This document shows, piece by piece, positions 5,639 through 5,690 of a stretch of 5,690 bases of DNA. The stretch lies in contig JAITKQ010000161.1 of the NCBI GenBank assembly GCA_031278295.1, positions 1-5,690 on the forward strand. The letters run 5' to 3'. Each line of letters starts with the position of its first letter. Position 1 is the first letter of the stretch. The stretch comes from Spirochaetaceae bacterium. GTDB taxonomy: Bacteria; Spirochaetota; Spirochaetia; Treponematales; Breznakiellaceae. A program made the position numbers and the translations under genes. The notes beneath the pieces are model-generated. The model did no database searches and was not told where the DNA came from. It saw only the letters and a program-made list of their open reading frames with translations.

Positions 5639-5670
5639 AGTTGTTCGGAAACTGAAGTTTCCAAACAACT
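5639..5670. repeat. 15-bp inverted repeat, 2-nt centre
   Basis: AGTTGTTCGGAAACT (5639-5653) and AGTTTCCAAACAACT (5656-5670) are inverted copies with one substitution. As minus-strand RNA the odd pair is a G-U wobble; as + strand RNA it is a C-A mismatch. In RNA the loop would need to open to about 4 nt. No T-run flanks it on either side. Confidence 0.8.
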
Positions 5671-5690
5671 CTAATAAATCAGATACGCAA

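Larger units (their letters stand above)
5521..5670. repeat. Multi-hairpin intergenic element
   Basis: This 150-nt stretch is almost entirely self-complementary. It begins with TTGTT-C-AACAA (5524-5534). Next is a perfect 14-bp stem with a 5-nt loop (5542-5574). A third unit pairs TTGCAGTTTT (5576-5585) with AAAACTGCGA (5618-5627) around an inner TGGCTT/AAGCCA hairpin (5588-5601). The last is a 15-bp stem (5639-5670). AACAAC (5530-5535) can also pair with GTTGTT (5640-5645), closing the whole unit. There is no open reading frame or transposase. The organisation resembles a dispersed palindromic repeat (REP/MITE-like) or a structured RNA. I associate similar sequences with treponeme genomes, from memory only. 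Confidence 0.6.

Overview
The window looks like ordinary bacterial chromosome, probably from a host-associated or anaerobic spirochaete (Treponema-like). The evidence for the lineage is soft. It consists of the acyl-CoA-ligase tail at the left edge, the loose lipobox of the binding protein, and a hairpin-rich intergenic element of a kind I associate from memory with treponemes. An anaerobic Firmicute cannot be excluded. No rRNA, tRNA, CRISPR array or transposase gene is visible.

Layout from left to right. (1) Positions 1-215 hold the C-terminal tail of an AMP-forming acyl-CoA synthetase on the + strand. (2) Positions 216-472 form a gap with no convincing gene. (3) Positions 473-1540 (+) encode a 355-residue protein that resembles a type-2 solute-binding protein of an ABC importer but has no signal peptide. 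A perfect 12-bp stem-loop lies in its first codons. (4) Positions 1541-1738 are a convergent intergenic stretch with GC-rich imperfect palindromes and a candidate terminator for the minus-strand operon. (5) Positions 1739-5236 form a tight four-gene minus-strand operon, transcribed from right to left: an FmdE-family protein with a C-terminal zinc-finger-like motif, a metal-chelate binding lipoprotein (PF01497), a FecCD/BtuC-type permease and an ABC ATPase. Two of the three junctions are 4-nt ATGA overlaps and the third is a 5-nt gap. (6) Positions 5237-5690 hold the operon leader and upstream region, followed by a cluster of palindromes.

How the genes fit together. The lipoprotein, permease and ATPase make a complete class-II (BtuCDF/FecBCD/MolBCA-like) importer for a metal, oxyanion or metal chelate. 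The FmdE-family gene leads the operon and is probably a metal-handling partner. FmdE proteins are named for the molybdenum formylmethanofuran dehydrogenase operon of methanogens, but nothing here is methanogenic. A working hypothesis is uptake and intracellular handling of molybdate, tungstate or another transition metal or chelate. The sequence alone does not fix the substrate. The signal-less binding-protein homologue at 473-1540 faces the operon and may be a cytosolic ligand-binding partner or sensor, which is inference.

The most interesting items are the FmdE-importer pairing outside methanogens, the apparently cytosolic binding-protein homologue, the structured operon leader, and the multi-hairpin element at 5521-5670.
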